A stretch of 64,000 nt of DNA from Sarcocystis neurona (Eukaryota; Apicomplexa; Conoidasida; Eucoccidiorida; Sarcocystidae). The first letter of the stretch is position 1. The number at the start of each line of letters is the position of its first letter. A model generated the notes under the pieces. The model did not search any database and had not been told where the DNA came from. It saw only the letters and a list, made by a program, of their open reading frames with translations. Location: assembly GCA_000727475.1 (NCBI GenBank), contig KL647292.1:3119402-3183401 (forward strand), in the 5' to 3' direction. Position numbers and translations under genes: made by a program. This document shows positions 34,191-47,000 of the stretch, piece after piece.

Positions 34191-34759
34191 CAAGACGGCG
34201 GAGAAATTCCTACATACACGCGAGCGTCTATCTGTTTGCATGCGTTTGCAGAAATCTCCTTCCGCGCCCTACGAGTGGGGTGATGCGTAGAGAGAATCCC
34301 TGCGTCGGTGCCTACGTGCATGTAACTTCCTACCCTGCTGGTCTACGTATATATAGGGGAAGTGTCACGGTATGCATGGGGAGTGTAGCAGAGTCGTAGT
34401 GGCAGTGAACAAGCCTAACGCCTGGCAGCAGCGCGCTGATTCGAGCATACAACAGTGTTCCCCTCCGTCTTCTGGTGCTGCTGCTGTTTCTCGCTGCCGC
34501 TGCACGTGTTGCTGCAGGTGATGCCGCGCCTGTTCCTTCTGCTGCAGCAGTCGATCTTTTCCTCCTTCCCCGGCTCTCCCCTGCAGCACTTGGCCGCCGC
34601 GTCTACTCACACACGTCGGCGCTGTGAAACTCTTAGTTGCAGGTATTGCCACTTTCTGACGCGCGGCAACTTATTCTCGGTCACCCTTCTGTCTCTTCCT
34701 TGTCTTCCTCGCGTGATTGTCGCTGTCGCGTGTCCCTCTCGCCCGTTTCGTCCTCCATT

Positions 34760-34960
34760 CAGCAACGACAGCAGCAGCAACGACAGCAGCAGCGGCGACA
34801 GCAGCAGCGGCGACAGCAGCAGCAGCGACAGCAGCAGCAGCGACAGCAGCAGCAGCGACAGCAGCAGCAGCGACAGCAGCAGCAGCAGCAGCGACAGCAG
34901 CAGCAGCGACAGCAGCAGCAGCGACAGCAGCAGCGGCGACAGTAGCAGGAGCGACAGCAG
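34760..34960. repeat. CAG/CGACAG variable-number tandem repeat
   Basis: About 200 bp built from CAGCAGCAGCGA and CAGCAGCGGCGA units. It translates to Ser/Asp, Ala/Thr or Gln/Arg runs in the three plus frames. It lies about 600 bp before the proposed start of the helicase gene. Confidence 0.88.
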
Positions 34961-35572
34961 GCTTTGCGTGTCGCTGTTGAGCGGTGGCCCCGCTTATCGC
35001 CAGTCTGCTGCCACTACGTTTTTTTTCTCTGGCTTTTCTTGAATTACGAGGGGGTGACGGAGACCCACACGCGCTGACGCATATTCGTCAAGTAAGTTCA
35101 CAAGGCCACAGGGCACGGCAACGCGCTAGCAGCGGCAGAGTCGATGGCTTTGCGCGGTGTACGGGAATGCGTATGCATGCAGGCCTTTCCTGGCTGTCTA
35201 TCGGCCTTCTATCCTTTGCTTCTAGGATGATATGTACCCTTTGTGCTGTCGTCTCCTGCGTCTCTCCTGCCCGTCCAATTCTTTTCGTATCCCTACGTCT
35301 AGGGCGCCTCCTCCTTCCTACGTATCCCCCCCTAGTAGCTTCCCTTTGCTTCTGTTTTTGCTCCCCAGTCGTTTTCCTCTGCGTTCTCGTTTCTTAACTT
35401 CTTGCTGCTTCTCTGCGTTTTCTTGTTGTTCTCCCTTCGTTCTCTCTTCTTCTTCTGCTGCCGGCTTATCCCATTTCGGCTAAACTCCACCCGCGCTGCC
35501 CTCCGTCTTGCTTTCTTTTCTTCGCTTCCCCGACTGCTTGAACGGGGCACCGGCTGCAGCGGGTTGTCGAAG

Positions 35573-36935
35573 ATGGAGCCGTCCCGAAGCCGGGGGGGTG
35601 GCCAAGGGGCCGTGGCCGGGAATTCCTGCGAAGAAGCGAACAAGTCTCGGTCTTCGTTGTCTCGCGTGGCAGCGAGCATTCTGAAGAAAGGAGGAGGGGG
35701 CGGAGGCTACAGCAGCAGCAGCAGCTCATCGTATAACCAGTGGTCTGGCGTACGTTTTGAGACTCCTGAAGAAGACGAGGACGTAGGTGCTTCTTCCTCT
35801 CGAAGAAGAGGCGGGTGGAAAGGTGGCGCAGGCGCAGGAGGAGGAGGCGTCGCAGCAGCAACAGTAGGGGCAAGCGCAGCAGCAGCAGCGGCGGAAGGAG
35901 ACGAGACAGGGGGCGGAGTGAGAGGCGGCGGAGGATTAGCAGCAGCGGCAGCGGGGGAGGAAAAAGGCGGGGGACAGGGAGCCGGTGGTCTGGCGGTTGT
36001 AGGCGAGGACGGTCTGCGGAAGCAGAAGCTTGGCAGCTCGGGCAGCAGCAGCAGAAGAGGCGCAGGTGGAGGAGAGAGGAAGGATGATGAGGGAGGGGTG
36101 GAAGACGTGATGTGGGGTGGTGGGGACGTGTCTGCTGCTGCGGCTGCGTTGTTGGACGAGGTGGTAGCAGATCTGCAAGACCCGGAGCAGCACGTGCTGC
36201 TGCGTTTGTCGTGGTGGGCCGCGCTGCTGCCTCAGTCGAAGGCCGAGCTGCTGACGGAGCTTGGCGGAAGTTGTCTTTTTCTGCTGCACGGCGACTCGCT
36301 GCTGCTGCATTTGATCCGGAAGGTGCATGTGAACTTCGACGTGAAGGCTGGCCTGCAGCCTCTGGTGTACGTACACCTGGTGGAGCGCCAGCTGCATGCG
36401 CTGCAGTCGGCAGGGGCGATGTTCCACATCGTTTTCTTCCGCATTTTCGAGTACGCAGCGACGTCCGGTGCTGCTGCCGCTGCGACGGTGATGGACCCGG
36501 AAGCTGCTGCTGCCGCTGATATGGCACAGGCGGGGACGGAGGGGCACGACGAGCAGGAGGAGGAGGAGGAATGCACCAGCGAAAACCAGCTGCTTCCGCA
36601 CGCCTTTGCGCTCGCCAGAGAGCTGCTGCTGCTGCATCTGTCCGCAGCGGTGGCGACTCCCAGCTCCTACCTTTGCCCCAGGGGCTGCAGCAGCAGCAGC
36701 GTCATCAATGGGGAGGAGGATGAGGAGCGACAGGAGCAGCAGCAGCAGCAAGGAGGTGAGCAGGAGGCAGAGGTAGAAGAATGCAAAGCAGCAGCGCCAG
36801 CGGCAGGAGGGGCACGGGTCTTCCTTTTACAAGACTGGTTCGGGACGGAGTGGCAGCAGCTTATCGGCCGGCTTCACCCCACACTGCTGCTGGTGGATGA
36901 CGTCGACCTGCCGTGTCCCGTGGCGACGGCTGAAC

Positions 36936-36966
<31 letters not shown>

Positions 36967-38064
36967 AGAGGACGACGTAGCTGCAGGAGGAGCAACAGCA
37001 GCAATAGCAGCAAAAGAAGAGCAGGTGGAAGTGCGAAGGCGAGGGAGAGCGTGGGTGGGTTGGCTGCTGCAGTCGTTGGTCCTGAGCAGCGGACGGATGG
37101 GCTTGAACGTCGGGTTGCTGCAGCATGCCGTATATCGACAGACGAAGATTTTCCTGCGGGCCATCACGTGCGAAGCAGCAGTGAACCTTTGGGCCTTTCT
37201 CGAGAAGCGTCTGCAGCCGCCGCACCAGCGGGGGGTGGTCAACCAGGGGGTGCAGCAGCAGCAGCAGCTTGAAGACGGCAAGGAGGAGGGGAAGGATGAG
37301 ATGAACGACAGGAAGAGAAAGGAGGAAGAGGAGAAGAAAAGAGAAGAAAGTGCTGCTGCAAGAGGAGGAGCAGCAGGAGGGGTAGGGGGGGGTCCTGGTG
37401 TGAAGGAGAAGACGAGCAGCGCAGGCGACAGCCGTGAAGAGGTGGAGAAGGCGTTGCAGCGACTGCGCGTGCTGCTCTGTCCTCCGGAACTGCTGCGAAA
37501 GCAGCTCCGTGCCAGTGCAGCAGCAGCAGCGCAGCAGCAGCAGCCAGCGCAGGAGGAGAAGGAGGAGCAAGAGCAGCAGCAGCTCTGGGAGACGGTAGCG
37601 AAGTTGGCTGCTGCAGCAGCAGCGGAAACGCCCCGCTCAGCCGCGGGAGGGAGCGCGGCGCAACAGCAGCAGCAGGACGGGCGCGGAGGTGCGACTGCTG
37701 CAGCAGCAGGGAGCCGGGAGGGGGGGGAAGCGAGTGTGCGTGTGTTGATGGCCCTGCGTTTTTGCCAGCGGGTGAAGCAGATCGCAGAAGAGGAGGAGGT
37801 GGAGACAGCAGCAGAGGAGGTGGCTGCAGAGACAGCAGCAGCAGCCTCATCCGATGACGAAGAGGAAGAAAAGGGAGATGGCGAAGGAAGCGCTGCAGCA
37901 GCAGCAGCAAAGCGAAAAGGAAAGAGAGAAACCGACGAGGAGGACGAGGACGACGCTGCTGCACAAGAAGACGCGGCCCAAGAGCAGATCCTGCAGTTCA
38001 TTGCTGTTGGCAAGCTCATGCTGGTGGCTGCCTATTGCCTACCCCGCTTCTCTCTGCTCGAACG
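35573..38064 (+). other. Helicase exon 1: N-terminal DDX60 region with repeat insertions
   Basis: One open exon of 2492 bases. Gly- and Ala-rich leader, then [51 protein letters not shown] and [12 protein letters not shown], then [20 protein letters not shown] and [10 protein letters not shown]. These align with the N-terminal, nuclease-like region of DDX60. Poly-Glu at about 36935-36980 and several Gln and Ala runs interrupt conserved blocks. It ends CG|GTAAGT. Confidence 0.85.
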
Positions 38065-41000
38065 GTAAGTCTGCGGTTCCTGCTGCTCTGCGCCAACATC
38101 CCGCGCTGCCGTCGCCTTCTTCCTACACCCAAAACAACCACTATTTTCCCTGTGTGTCTCCGTCTCCGTCCGTGTCTGCCTCTGCCCCTCTTGTCTCGCT
38201 GTCTGTCTGTCTATGGCATTCTCACCACGTTCACTACGATACAAACACGCATGCAAGAGAAGAGAAAGTTTGGAGGTCAGTAAGCAGCCTCCTCGTCAAG
38301 GACGCAGCATATGCGAAAGTGGCCGCAGTGCAGCAGAAACGCCTGGGCCTTGCGCCGTGACCTGCGCGACGCCTACGTACACCCCGCACCTCCCCAGACT
38401 CCTCCCTGCTGCTCCTGCTGCTCGGTGCCGCCGCCACGGCCAGGCCCCGTCGCCTCCTGAAAGGGGCGCTGCCCGTCCGGCCGGAGGAGGAGGAGGAGCA
38501 GAGCTGCTGCCTCTGCGTTTCCTCTCCGCGCGCGCGCATGCAACTCTCGAGCAGCAGCGCGTCGCCCTTCCCCACTCTCTCCCCCTCTGGGGCCGGCCAC
38601 TGACCTGCCGGCTTTCTTTTCTTCTCTCTCTATCTATATACATCCCTGACCTGCTACATGTATGGTATGTGCGTCCCCCCATATATGTGTGTATGCCTGG
38701 CCCGCTATATAATTATGGTGCGTAGGTCCGGAGGTCCTCCCCACCTGTACGTGCATATATTATCCCCGACCCGCTATATGTTTTGTGTATACGTCTCTCC
38801 ATATAACTATACATACATACGGTACCGACACGTAGTAGTTGCCTAGCACGCCCGTGTGAGGGACTGCTGAGGCGCATGCGCCGGGCGCCAGGGATCCCGG
38901 TGAAGGTTTGCATGCGTCTGTGTGAGGAGACTTCATTTACTTCTTGCCACCTGCCGCTCTCCCGATCTACCGCCGCGTGCGTCGGGTAGGACATCCGTCG
39001 TCTTCACCTACATGTATATATGTGTCCTGCAGTACATATATATGTGTGTCGCCCTGGCGCCCCAGGAAACATACAAATGCATTAGTGAATTTGCAGGATA
39101 CACGCAAGGACTTGTGGAGCTGTCTGTACTTCCCCGCGGTGCTCCTTACGCACGTGCGTAGAGTCTTCGCATTGATTTACTGGTCTCCTTATACGCGCAT
39201 GCATTCTCAACTCCCGGTTCTTCTCGGTACACGTATATCTACCGCGCGGCTATACTAACTCTCTCGCTTTCCCTCATCTTCTCTTTATATATGTAGACTT
39301 ATGTATATATATATATCTACATACGTACACACTATATATGTACGTGTATATATGTCTCTCTGCGTGTCTCGCTCTCTCTGTATACGTGTAAGTATAGTAG
39401 TACAGGCTGTCGTGCGTTATATCGTAGGGCGCATACATGCATGCGTGTCTCTGCATGTCTGTGTGTGTGTGTGTGAGATCTGCGTACCAGCAACCACGAG
39501 ACGGTGAAGCAGCCGCAGGAGCAGCCGTTCATCCGAGAGTATTTGTATGCGCCGCTGAATCTCTACGTGCTAGAAGCAGCAAAGACGCTACGACTTCTTC
39601 GGCAGCTCTGCTTCCCTTCTTGCCAAATTTCTGCTGTAAGTTCTCCACTCCCTTATCTTACCAAAGACCGAAATGTGTGAATAGACACGTACGTACATAT
39701 ATATATTTGCAGAAACGCATGCACACGTCTGTATCATGTGTCTGGAAACATGCGTGGACACACACATATGTATGAAGACAAATGCATGCGTCTCTATGTG
39801 CCAGCACGTACACACGTATATATATATGTATATGTGCATGCTTCCATATCTATGTGTAAATATATAGATGCATGCGTCTCTACGTGCGAATATGTATACA
39901 CGTCGATATATATACATATAGATATATACAAATGCTTCCATATCTATAGGTAGAAAAATATATATGCATGCGCATGCGTCTCTACCTGTAAGTATGCGTA
40001 CACGTTGCTACCGTATCTATGTCTAATATGTATGCATATATATATGTTTGTGTGTGTATGTACAAATGCGCGCACATACGTATGTGTGTGCGTATGTATA
40101 TATAGACCTCTCTCTATGCAAGTGCATGTACAAGTCTATGTATGTAAATACATACACACGTATGCACGTCTGAATCCATATATATATATATATGTGTATA
40201 TGAGTGTGTCTGCATGTGTCTGTGTATATATATATATATATATATGTGCATACATTAATGCGGACATGTAAATCCACATATATGTATATATATGTATATG
40301 TATGTGTAGGTGCGAGGGAGAGGCGGAGAGGGGGACGCGCGCATCCTTCTGCGCGGGTCTTGTGCCCGTCTCTTCTGAGGGATATTCTTCTGCACCTACC
40401 CAGGGGGTTCACGCATGCGCATGCGTACTTGTGTTTGAAATTGCTGGAGCCATTTCAAGTTGGCATACGCCTCCTCCGTGTGCCGCAGCTTCTCTTCGAA
40501 GTGCATTTACCACTCGGGAAACGACTACGGGGTTGACAACGCGCCACTGGGCCGCCCGCCACGTCCCGCGTTGCTGCCCCCCCTGTTGCGGCTGTTACCG
40601 CCGTTGTTGCTGCTGTTGACGCTGCTGTTGATACTGCTGCTGACACTGCTGTTGAGGCTGCTGCTGTTGCTGCTCTCGCCGGTGCTGCTGCGCGTCAGGT
40701 AGAGGACGTGGAGAAGGTGCTGCACGTAGAAGAGGAGCAGCTGGCGCGTGCGGCAGGAGGGGCGCGTGCCGGCCGGCTGCTGCGCGCAGATGACGTGGTA
40801 GACTTCTTCGACGGCCGCTTCGTTTTCACGCTGATGGCCGTTGCATGCGACTACGCCCGCGCGACGTCTTGCTGGTGGGCGTCCCCCTCCCCTAGGAGAG
40901 GAACTTCTCCTTTTTTGTGGGGAAAGTGCGACCAGCGCAGCCCAGCGCGTCTGTCTGTCTGGATCTTCCTACCCTACGTACATCAGCTTGGGAATTCCAC

Positions 41001-44000
41001 ACGTGCACACACGACCACATACATGTTAACACCACTTCTATATGTAAAACTTAGACATCTATAATCTCCGGAAAATCTCATTGAGCCACAGACAGACATG
41101 TCCTGGCACATGTGTGGATATCTCCTCACTTGTTGTAGACAGGCAAACATGTATATATATAACGCAGTAGCACATACATAGATCCGTCTGCATTGATGTC
41201 CAGCAGATGTATATATTTTGTACGTATATAGACGTGTATATATGTATTATACGTATGTCTGTGCGTGTGTGTGTGTGCGTATTATATGCATATATATATA
41301 TATATATATGTAATGTATATATTGCGTGTTTCCTGTATGGACAATCTATGTACATATATACATATATATGTGTATGTGTGTATGTATATGTATATATGTG
41401 TGTATGCGTATCCATGTGAATGTATACTTTGTATCTGTATGCATATGTGTATGCATATATGTGTATATATATGTAAGTGTATGTATATACGTGCATGTAT
41501 ATATATGTATATGTACATATATGCATATGTACATGTATGTATATGTGTATATATGTGAATGTATATGTATATATGTGTATATGTATATATATGTATATAT
41601 GTGTATGTGTTTCACATATGTGTATATGTATGTATGTACACACACAGAGTCACACAAACAGAAAGACAGGAAGCAAGACGTCTACCTCGGCCCTCCACAT
41701 GCCTCGACGATACGCATAAAATGATACTTCGACACACACATGTGCGTTCATATATATAACCCCCTGGTGCACCTCTTCACACGTAATCCCACATACGTAC
41801 ACATATATACATATATACGTATGTATTCATACGTAATACCACGTATGTACACACCTACGTTTATACGTATCTGTGTAGCTCTACATATATGTGTGTCTCT
41901 TTGGTGCGGGGGATGCAGCGTAGTGTATCGGTTCGTAAGGGAGAAATGGAGATTTCTTCGTGTGGGGTGTCCGCCTGCGGCCCTGTCTTTCCGCATGCAA
42001 GTGGGGTCAATGGGCCAGAGGCGCTGCTCCGCCTTTCTTCTTCTGGGGTGCGTGCAGGCAGCTGCCCGCAGCCTTTTTTGGTTTCTCTCCCGCGTGCGCT
42101 GCGCTGATGAACGACGTGTGGATTTCCTCCATGTGGGCCTCGTCAAGCGCAGCAGACCCTCCCGTTTCTTCAACGACAGCAGGCGTGTTTGCCTCTCCTT
42201 TCTTCCCTGTTGATCTGTCTCCGTTGAAGCAGCTGCTGACGACGCTGCCGCTCGGTCTCCCGCCGCGGCTGCTGCTGCGGGGGAGCCGTCACGGCACCAG
42301 TGCTGCTGCTGCAGGACGGAGAACAGCCCTCAAGAGCGACGCAGGACAGAAAAAAGAAGAAGAAGCAGGCCTGGGCGCAGAAGAAGAAGCAGCAGCAGAG
42401 AACGACTGCGTGACGTCTGCTGAGCAGCAGCAACAGCAGCGGGCAGACGAAGAAGAAGAAGAGGAAGAGCAGCCCGAGCTGGTGGAGCTTGAGAGTCGCT
42501 TTCTGCATCGTTTTCTGCACAAGCGCGCGGGGGGAGCGCTCGCTTGCGTCGAGATGAAAACGCTCGAAGAAGTCGAAGAGGAGGAGGAGGAGCGGCTGCA
42601 GCAGCAGCAGGCCGAGACACAGAGGCACCAGCAGGCGGAGAGACAGCAGCGCAGGGAGACAGAAGTACGGCAGAGCATTTGCAGCGTTATCAGAAAAGCA
42701 GCTGATGTCTTCACTGCGCCCGCAGAAGATGGAATTCCCGAATTTGCGCAGATGGTGAGCTAGCTGTCTGGTCCCGCGGTGTACGTACACCTCAGAGTGT
42801 CATTCTCACAGGCCTCAGATACAGCAGCGTTATCCCTCCTGCGTATTTTCCACGGACCCAGCACGTCCTTTTGCGTGAATGTTTCCTGCATACATAGCAG
42901 TGTTGGACAGGCACGGTCTCAATACTCGACTTGGGGAGGACGCACACACATATACCCACCCACACGCATGCAGATTTTGTGGCTAGTAGAGCAACAGACG
43001 GTCACGAAGGAATGCCCGCCAACATCTACCCATGCATGCGTATCTCCCCCCTCCATACCCGCACACATACAAATATATATGTATATCCGCACTTGTTTGT
43101 GTGTACGTGCAGCTCGTGTACACCCACCAGACTGCTGTGCTGCATGCGTCTGTCACCCAGCGTGCCTTCACACGTGCATTTATTACGCCCACGCGCCCCC
43201 GCGCCTGTTCCTTCGTCCGTCTCCAAGTCTGCGTCCAGGGCCAGAAATACACGCAAAAACGCGCGTCCTGCCCCCACAAGACAGAGAGGCCGCTTCCGCG
43301 TCGTCCCCGTCTTTTGTTGCTTCCCCCTGCCCCACGGCATGGACGTAGGGTGCTGCGGACGGGCGGCGAGGAGCTGTCTCGTGCTGCGGTCGCCGCGGAA
43401 GGGCAGCATCTTTCTGCAGCTGCCGGTGCTTTCGTGGACCCGCGTGCGCCCGTTTGTGTGGGCAGGAACTCGCCTGTCTGCGGCTACACGCTGACGCATA
43501 TCTGGCTTCTCGTCTGTGCGGGGCCGCGTGTGGCCGAACCCCTGCCCTCTTCTGCTGTTGTTCTGTCTCTCCTCTGTATGCAAGCACGCCTCGCACGCGT
43601 CGTCTTCTTGTCCCCGCAGGAAATGACGGAGGTCGAGGAGCGGGCGCGAGCGCTCAGCGACTGGCGCCAGCAGCGCATGCTGCAGATGAGTGGAGAGGAG
43701 CGCCGACGGTACTGGGAGGCCGAACAGCGCCGGCGGTAGGACTTTCTCGGGCGGTCTGCCAGAGGCAGTGTGCCATCTGCATGCCTCTCTCTTGCACTGC
43801 CTACAGCTTCCTCCACCTGCGTCCTGCTTCTTCGGTATCTGTGTACGTGTGTGTATGTGGCTGTGTATGTGGGCCAGTGTGCTGCGCCGTGCGTTCTCTG
43901 GGCCCTGGGGACGGCGTTCTTCGTTTCTGACGTGCACATGTGTTTCCTCGCGTTGCTGCGGTACCACCAGCCCGGCTGTCACGCGTCTTCCCGGCGCTGC

Positions 44001-47000
44001 AGCGGCAAGGAGAGAGAAAGATGTGCGGACGCGGCTGCGAGGGCCGACGCAGAGATAGGTGTATGTGTACACACTTTATGAAGATACATATATCTACAGA
44101 GGTGGAGTGTTTCTGTCAAATTTAGACGTCCCACAGGTGTACCCGTACATACGTAACGTAACTAATATACATGTGTATGGCTGGTCAGAGTCGAATGTTT
44201 CTTTCCCTTCGACTAGTGCATAGCGACTCTGCGTGCGTCACTTCCATGCTGCCGGTGAACCCTCATCTGCTTCGGATTCGCATGCTGCTGCTGCTGCTGA
44301 CCCATTAGACGACGTCGAGGCCGCGCGCTTTTGAACTGCTGCTCCTGCGTGTGCGCCGGGATATGTCCCGTCCGCTGCTGTGGCCCTGTGCCTGTTTTGC
44401 TGCCGTGCCCCGGAGAAACGTGCGTCGCGGTGCTGTTGCATGCGGCGGTCCTTTGCTGCTGCCGTCGCAACGGGTGTGTGCTGCGGCGTGCGCGCGCCTG
44501 CATGCGTGCGGTGCTGCATCTTGTTGTGCTGGTGCGTGCGGGGATGTGTCTCGGCAGGGAGCAATGGCTGCTGCTTGAACTGCGACAGAAGGCGAAGAGT
44601 TTGTGTCCGCAGCAACTGCATCTGCCCATCACGTTGAAGGATGACCATCCGTGGAGCCAGCTGCAGCAGCAGCAGAACTCGGAGCGCGGGGAAGAAGCGG
44701 GCAGGAGGCATCAAGGCACGGCAGCAGCAGGAGCCGCAGCAGCCGGCGGAGGAGGGAAAGGAGCAGCGAAGGGCGGGCCCCACGGGGGGGCAAATAACAA
44801 AGAGAAGAAAGAGAAGGTCAAGCCAATGAAAAAGTCAGAACTCATCCGGATGAAAAACGAATCTGCGCAGGAAAAGAAAGTTCAAAATGTTGACGCCGAG
44901 CGCTATCTCGATCTTGAGCGACGGGTAAGGAGCGCCCCACACGTTTCTGCTGTGTATCGTGCAGCAGCAGCACCAGGGCTTCACCTGCGCTTGCTGCTGC
45001 ATGCGCGCGTCGCTGGGACTGCTTCGACTCCTCTGTGCAAAACCCTTGGCTGCTAATGACGCTGTCGCCTGCGTACATGCCTCCTACTGCTGCTACCATC
45101 GCCGCGTGCTTCGCTGCTGCTGCTGCCGCCCGGCTTCTTTTCTGCTGCGGGTGTACTGGCGCCCAACCATGCCCGGTGCTCGTCTTCCTCCCGCGGCGGC
45201 CGGCTGTTGTCTGCGTGTGTGTGAGGGTCCTCCGGCGCTGCTGCTACTGCTGCGGCCCAGATTGGGGCCTGCTGCATGCGCGTCCGCGCGCTCGCGGCAC
45301 GACAGAGAGAACCGGACGCCGTGGAAATTCTTCTTCTTCTGCAAGAATGTGTACCTCTGCAGTCTTCTGTATCTCTCTGCATCTATCTCTGCATGCTTCT
45401 CATACATATATATATATATATATATGAGCAGCAGCAAACGAGTTCGGCTGCTGCTCACATGCAGCAACGTATTTGTGTAGAAGAAGGTGCTTGGGACACG
45501 TATATGTATATGGGCATGCTCGTACGTATCCATGCACATGTATGTATGTGTGTGTGCGTCCTCGGAGTCGTCGTAATTCGGGTGTTTTTGTGATAATGTG
45601 TGTGTTGTGTGTGGGCGTGTGTGTGTGTGTGTGTATGTGTCTGTGTCCCCGCGCATCTCGTCTCCGCTGTGCGTTTCGCGGCAGGTAGAGGCGTTGTGTG
45701 TGGAGTACTGCTCCCAGTCGAGCAAGGCGTCCCGTCTCTCGTCGTTTATGCGAGGCGGAGTACCCATGAACATCGCCGCGAGCAAGCTGCTGCAGCTGCT
45801 GCTGGAGCTGCTGATCGGGCCGAACCGAAAGCGCCTGGCGCTGCTGCTGAATTTTCCCTACGTGATGCAGCTGCTGAAGACCCGCCCCGCCCAGCGCCTC
45901 TTCGTCATGAAGGTGCTGGCTCTCTTCCGGGACGCCTACGCCGGCTTCAAGAAGGAAGACTGCAATAACAAGTAAAACAGCAACACAAACGGCAACACGG
46001 TGTTTTCCCCTTCTATGAGAAATACACACGTCTGCCAAGAAGAAGTCCGCGTCGGTCTCTCCCAAGTCAAACAACGTCGCTCTCCTCATATACGGAAGGA
46101 AGGATACGTACATCTGTTAACAAGACCTCGACGACGTGTACATACTTACACATATATTGAAGAGGGGATCATTTGTTTGCACGCACGTGGAGATACGTGG
46201 GTGTGTCTGCAAGATGCTTGTGTATGCCTGTCTCTCTCTTAGTATATATATGTGCATGCATATTCGTGAATTAGTGTGTACATATGTGGGGACCTGTAGG
46301 TGCCAGTACTTTTGTAGGTGTGGTTGTATATGTGTATATTATGTATGTACGTTGGCGTAGGTGGAAATGTATCTCCGCGTGTGTTAGCAGTCCCGTGTGT
46401 CTCCGGAGAGGTGGATGTGCGCCCGTCGAGGCGGGTCGGTAGTCGACGAGGAGACGCGACTAAGCATTTACGTACGCATGCATGAAGGGGATGCGAACAG
46501 ATGTCTGGCAAGTGCATGCGTCTCACGTGAGCGAGGCCCGCGCTGCGTTCTCTGATGCCTTCGTTGTACTTACAAATAGAGCCTCTGGTTGCTGCTGCTC
46601 CCAGGCCCGAGCTGTTGCTGCTGCCAGGCCCGAACTGCTGCTGCTGCCAGGCCCGAGCTGCTGCTGCTGCTGCCAGGTCTGACCTGCTGCTGCTGCCACC
46701 AGCAGTCGGCTGGGGCTGCTGCAGCCGCTACCAGGCGTGAGCCGCTGCTGCTGCTGCCAGGCCTGAGCTCCTGCTGTGAGTGCGTTTGCTGTGCCTGGTG
46801 GTTGTCTGCTGTTTATTCGCCTCCAAGCGGTGCGGCAGAGGTCACGAGCGACATTGTTCCACCGCGCATGCCCATGCGCTGACAGCGGCTTTGCAGAAAC
46901 TGCTGCAGAAGCTGCTGGGGCTCGACGTGGGGCTGTGGGGGCGGGTCGCTGTCGACGGTGCTCCTGCTGCTCCCCGTGGTGGTGGTGGTGCTGCTGCTGC

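Noticed and set aside
42812..42872. Possible exon [20 protein letters not shown] after TCTCACAG
   Set aside because: Would fit in phase 0 but has a weak GTGAAT donor and no recognisable family match; left out of the model.
43349..43457. Possible helicase exon ([18 protein letters not shown]...DPRAP)
   Set aside because: Its phase does not fit, and the exons at 42754 and 43620 already join in phase without it.
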